Shown here one piece after another: positions 5,470-7,150 of a stretch of DNA of 7,150 nt. The position numbers and the translations under genes are program-made. The number at the start of each line of letters is the position of its first letter. The stretch's first letter is position 1. The stretch is from DASUZD01 sp036377055 (GTDB lineage: Bacteria; Actinomycetota; Thermoleophilia; Gaiellales; Gaiellaceae), in NCBI GenBank assembly GCA_036377055.1, contig DASUZD010000028.1:1-7150 (forward strand), read 5' to 3'. The notes beneath the pieces were generated by a model, which saw nothing but the letters and a program-made list of their open reading frames with translations, did no database searches and was not told the origin of the DNA.

Positions 5470-6182
5470 CTCCGCCTCCGCGCCAGTATGCCGACAGCGA
5501 GCGCGCCCGTGAGGGTGAGGACGAGCTTGACGGCCTTCTTGCCGCGCAGCTTGGACTCGCCGCTCATGCGCTCCCGCATGTTCACCGGCACCTCCTCGAG
5601 CCGCAACCCGGCCTCGCTCACGCGCAGGAGCGCCTCGACCTCGGGGGCGCCTGTCTCGTATGGCTCCGCGAGCAGTGGCAGCGCCTTGTCGTTCACGGCG
5701 TACATCCCGCTCGTCGCGTCGCCGAACGGCTGGTCGAGCCGAAGCGCCATCGCGCGGCGCAGGACGGCGGTGCCGAACCTCCGGGCCGTGCTCGGTCGGT
5801 AGCGGTAGGCCGCGTAGCCGTCGCCGCTTGCGAACCGCGAGCCGACGGCGACGTCGCACTCGTCGTCCCGCACGCGCTCGAGCAGGCGCCGGAGCTCGGG
5901 CGCCGGATGCTGCCCGTCGGCGTCGAGCCGGCCGCAGAAGCGGTAGCCGCCGTCGAGCGCGCGCCGGTAGCCCGCGGCGATCGCCGCCTTCAGCCCGCGG
6001 TTCTCGCCGAAGGAGAGCACCTCGGCGCCGCGGTCGCGCGCGACCTCCGCCGTCGAGTCGGTCGACCCGTCGTCGACGACGAGCACGTCCACCGCCGGCA
6101 GCTCCTGCCGAACCTCGTCCAGCACGGCCGGGAGGCTCTGCTCCTCGTTCCACGCCGGGATGAAGACGAGCGTGTCGCTCAC
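5466..6182 (-). CDS. Glycosyltransferase family 2 (dolichyl/polyprenyl-phosphate sugar synthase-like)
   Basis: A 238-residue GT-A fold glycosyltransferase. The N-terminus has FIPAWNEEQSL (7-17) and VLVVDDGSTDST (33-44) for nucleotide-sugar binding, then GENRGLKAAIAAGYRRAL (59-76), the DAD metal motif in GRLDADGQHP (84-93), GSRFASGDG (114-122), FGDATSGMYAVN (153-164) and VPVNMRERMSGESKLRGKKA (198-217). A short hydrophobic helix at about 219-234 ending in ARRRR could attach it to the inner face of the membrane. This matches enzymes that move a sugar from a nucleotide donor onto a polyprenyl phosphate or similar lipid. The acceptor cannot be told from sequence. The GTG at 6182 has a GGTGGG Shine-Dalgarno-like stretch three bases upstream. 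It is the first gene of the minus-strand run and is divergent from the sigma factor gene. Its link to the dioxygenase gene is an ATGA overlap, not an obvious pathway. Confidence 0.93.
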   Translation of the reverse strand: MSDTLVFIPAWNEEQSLPAVLDEVRQELPAVDVLVVDDGSTDSTAEVARDRGAEVLSFGENRGLKAAIAAGYRRALDGGYRFCGRLDADGQHPAPELRRLLERVRDDECDVAVGSRFASGDGYAAYRYRPSTARRFGTAVLRRAMALRLDQPFGDATSGMYAVNDKALPLLAEPYETGAPEVEALLRVSEAGLRLEEVPVNMRERMSGESKLRGKKAVKLVLTLTGALAVGILARRRR

Positions 6183-6239
6183 GGACCCACCGTAGCGGCG
6201 CGGCGGTAAACAAAGTCGTGCGCGCGGAGGTCTCTATCG
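6183..6239. promoter_or_regulatory. Divergent intergenic region between glycosyltransferase and sigma factor genes
   Basis: This 57-bp gap must hold the start signals for both directions unless promoters lie inside the genes. The only AT-richer patch is ggtaaacaaag (6206-6216). GGAGG at 6226-6230 is the sigma gene's ribosome site. I see no convincing -35/-10 pair for either gene. An autoregulated ECF-type promoter is possible but not shown. Confidence 0.4.
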
Positions 6240-6731
6240 GTGATGGCTGACCGCGAGGCCGGGGGTGCGTCGGTTCGTGCGATCGAGCAGATCTACCGGA
6301 ACGGGTATCCGCGCTTTCTTCGGGTCGCGACCGCGATCGTGGGTTCACGTGAGGCCGCGGCCGACGCCGTGCAGGAGGCTTTCGCGCGGCTGCTTCGGTC
6401 CCGCTTCGACTACCGCGGCGAGGGCACGCTCGAAGCCTGGGCCTGGCGAACGGTGACGAACGTCGCGCTCACCCAGAGCAAGCAACGCCCGGTCGTAGAG
6501 CCGGTCGCGACCGCGCCGTCCAACGGGACGCCTGAGAAGTGGCCGGAGCTCCGCGCCGCCGTCGCCGCTCTCCCGGAGCGCCAGCGGCAGGCACTCTTCC
6601 TCCGCCACTACGCCGACCTGAGCTACGAGGCGATCGGCGAGATCCTCGGCGTCGCGACGGGAACCGTGTCCGCGACCCTCCACAGCGCGCACGCGGCGTT
6701 GCGGCGGACGCTTCCGGAGCTGAGGCCGTGA
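6240..6731 (+). CDS. RNA polymerase ECF-type sigma factor (sigma-70 family)
   Basis: A 163-residue extracytoplasmic-function sigma factor. Region 2 is visible at about 16-82 (IYRNGYPRFLRVATAIVG, then ADAVQEAFARLLRSR and LEAWAWRTVTNVALTQSKQR), which binds core polymerase and the -10 element. A short linker follows (83-100). Region 4 at about 103-157 (LRAAVAALPERQRQALFLRHY, LSYEAIGEILGVATGTVSATLHSAHAALRR) is the helix-turn-helix for the -35 element. Both domains are complete. GTG (6240) and ATG (6243) are consecutive codons; GGAGG at 6226-6230 is 9 bases from the GTG and 12 from the ATG, which favours the GTG. The stop overlaps the next gene as GTGA, the usual arrangement of a sigma factor with its regulator, and no extra C-terminal domain is present. 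The signal it responds to is unknown. Confidence 0.94.
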   Translation: MMADREAGGASVRAIEQIYRNGYPRFLRVATAIVGSREAAADAVQEAFARLLRSRFDYRGEGTLEAWAWRTVTNVALTQSKQRPVVEPVATAPSNGTPEKWPELRAAVAALPERQRQALFLRHYADLSYEAIGEILGVATGTVSATLHSAHAALRRTLPELRP

Positions 6732-7150
6732 GCGACGAGCTGCTCTTCGACGCGATCGGCGAGCTCGTTCCGCCGCCGACGGGCGTCTTCGGCGACTGGA
6801 ACGACGTCCTCCGTCGCGCCGGCATCAGCAAGCCGGTGGTCGCTCTCCCCCGAGCCCCGGCGCGCCGTCGGCGGCGTGTGACCCGGCGGCACGTCGTCGC
6901 CGCGCTGCTCGTCGTCGCCGTGCTGTGCGCGCTCGTCGCGACGCCGGCCTTCGGAATCAGGCGCTTCCTCTTCGGACTCGCCGGCCGGACCGACGTTCCG
7001 TTCACCGGGAAGAAGGCGCCGTACGAGATCCGGCGCGAGTTCTTCGACCTCTCGCTCGGGGCGCCGCCGCGGATGGCGCCGCAGGCGATCGAGTCGCAGG
7101 CGCGACGCGTCGGCGTCTTCCGTGTGTTCGGCCGAACGCACGTCCTCTAC
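6728..7150 (+). CDS. Single-pass membrane protein, putative sigma-factor regulator (partial)
   Basis: The first 141 codons of a gene that runs off the window. It starts with GTG at 6728, overlapping the sigma factor stop (GTGA). The N-terminal 45 or so residues are presumably cytoplasmic (MSDELLFDAIGELVPPPTG...), followed by a very basic stretch (ARRRRRVTRRH, 45-55), one strongly hydrophobic helix at about 56-73 (VVAALLVVAVLCALVATP), then an outside part with no recognised domain (GIRRFLFGLAGR, EIRREFFDLSLG). The layout of cytoplasmic head, one membrane helix and outside domain, coupled to an ECF sigma gene, is that of a membrane-bound anti-sigma factor. However, I see no zinc-binding HxxxCxxC motif in the head, so the assignment is from context and topology only. 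It could instead be an unrelated membrane protein. Confidence 0.75.
   Translation, partial: MSDELLFDAIGELVPPPTGVFGDWNDVLRRAGISKPVVALPRAPARRRRRVTRRHVVAALLVVAVLCALVATPAFGIRRFLFGLAGRTDVPFTGKKAPYEIRREFFDLSLGAPPRMAPQAIESQARRVGVFRVFGRTHVLY

Noticed and set aside
6206..6216. AT-richer ggtaaacaaag patch as an ECF -35 element
   Set aside because: No correctly spaced second element could be found, so it is mentioned only as part of the intergenic region.
4546..6348. 600-codon minus-strand open frame suggesting a fused protein upstream of the dioxygenase
   Set aside because: Only the part from 5469 downward matches a family; the upstream part is the glycosyltransferase gene read in the wrong frame.

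Overview
The window is high-GC DNA (roughly 70% G+C by eye) with GTG starts, tight stop/start overlaps, a Tat-exported protein and a CcmA-free, tRNA-free layout of ordinary chromosomal genes. This fits a high-GC Actinomycetota genome. The mix of genes (ECF sigma factor with a membrane partner, ApbE plus ferric-reductase-like protein, VOC dioxygenase) and the abundant GGGGTCAGACCCC-type palindrome next to a REP-associated transposase remind me of Thermoleophilia (Gaiellales/Solirubrobacterales). That assignment is inference from gene style only.

Left part (1-1983): the 3' end of a zinc-dependent alcohol dehydrogenase gene, with a one-base frameshift 28 codons from its end, runs into a compact mobile unit. 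This is a complete REP-associated tyrosine transposase (RAYT) gene on the minus strand, bracketed by two nearly identical 28-29 bp palindromes in the same orientation. The RAYT stop codon is formed by the centre of the left palindrome. To the right, starting 57 bp beyond the second palindrome, lies a plus-strand gene for a Tat-exported seven-bladed beta-propeller.

Middle part (1970-6182, all minus strand): seven genes run in one direction, most overlapping or touching. In transcription order they are a family-2 glycosyltransferase, a VOC ring-cleaving dioxygenase, a small one-TM Ser-rich protein, an ApbE FAD:protein FMN transferase, a ferric-reductase-like haem membrane protein (frameshifted), a YqgE/AlgH protein and a NYN-domain (YacP-like) putative nuclease. 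The small protein, ApbE and haem protein look like an extracytoplasmic flavin/haem electron-transfer module, except that the usual FMN-binding acceptor protein is absent. The last gene overlaps the end of the convergent propeller gene by 14 bp.

Right part (6240-7150, plus strand): an ECF sigma factor gene is coupled by a GTGA overlap to a single-pass membrane protein that runs off the window, probably its regulator. It is transcribed divergently from the glycosyltransferase across a 57-bp gap.

No RNA genes, CRISPR array or phage genes are visible. The points most worth a second look are the RAYT/palindrome unit, the single-base lesion that removes a predicted haem-ligand histidine from the ferric-reductase-like protein, and the question of what ApbE flavinylates here.
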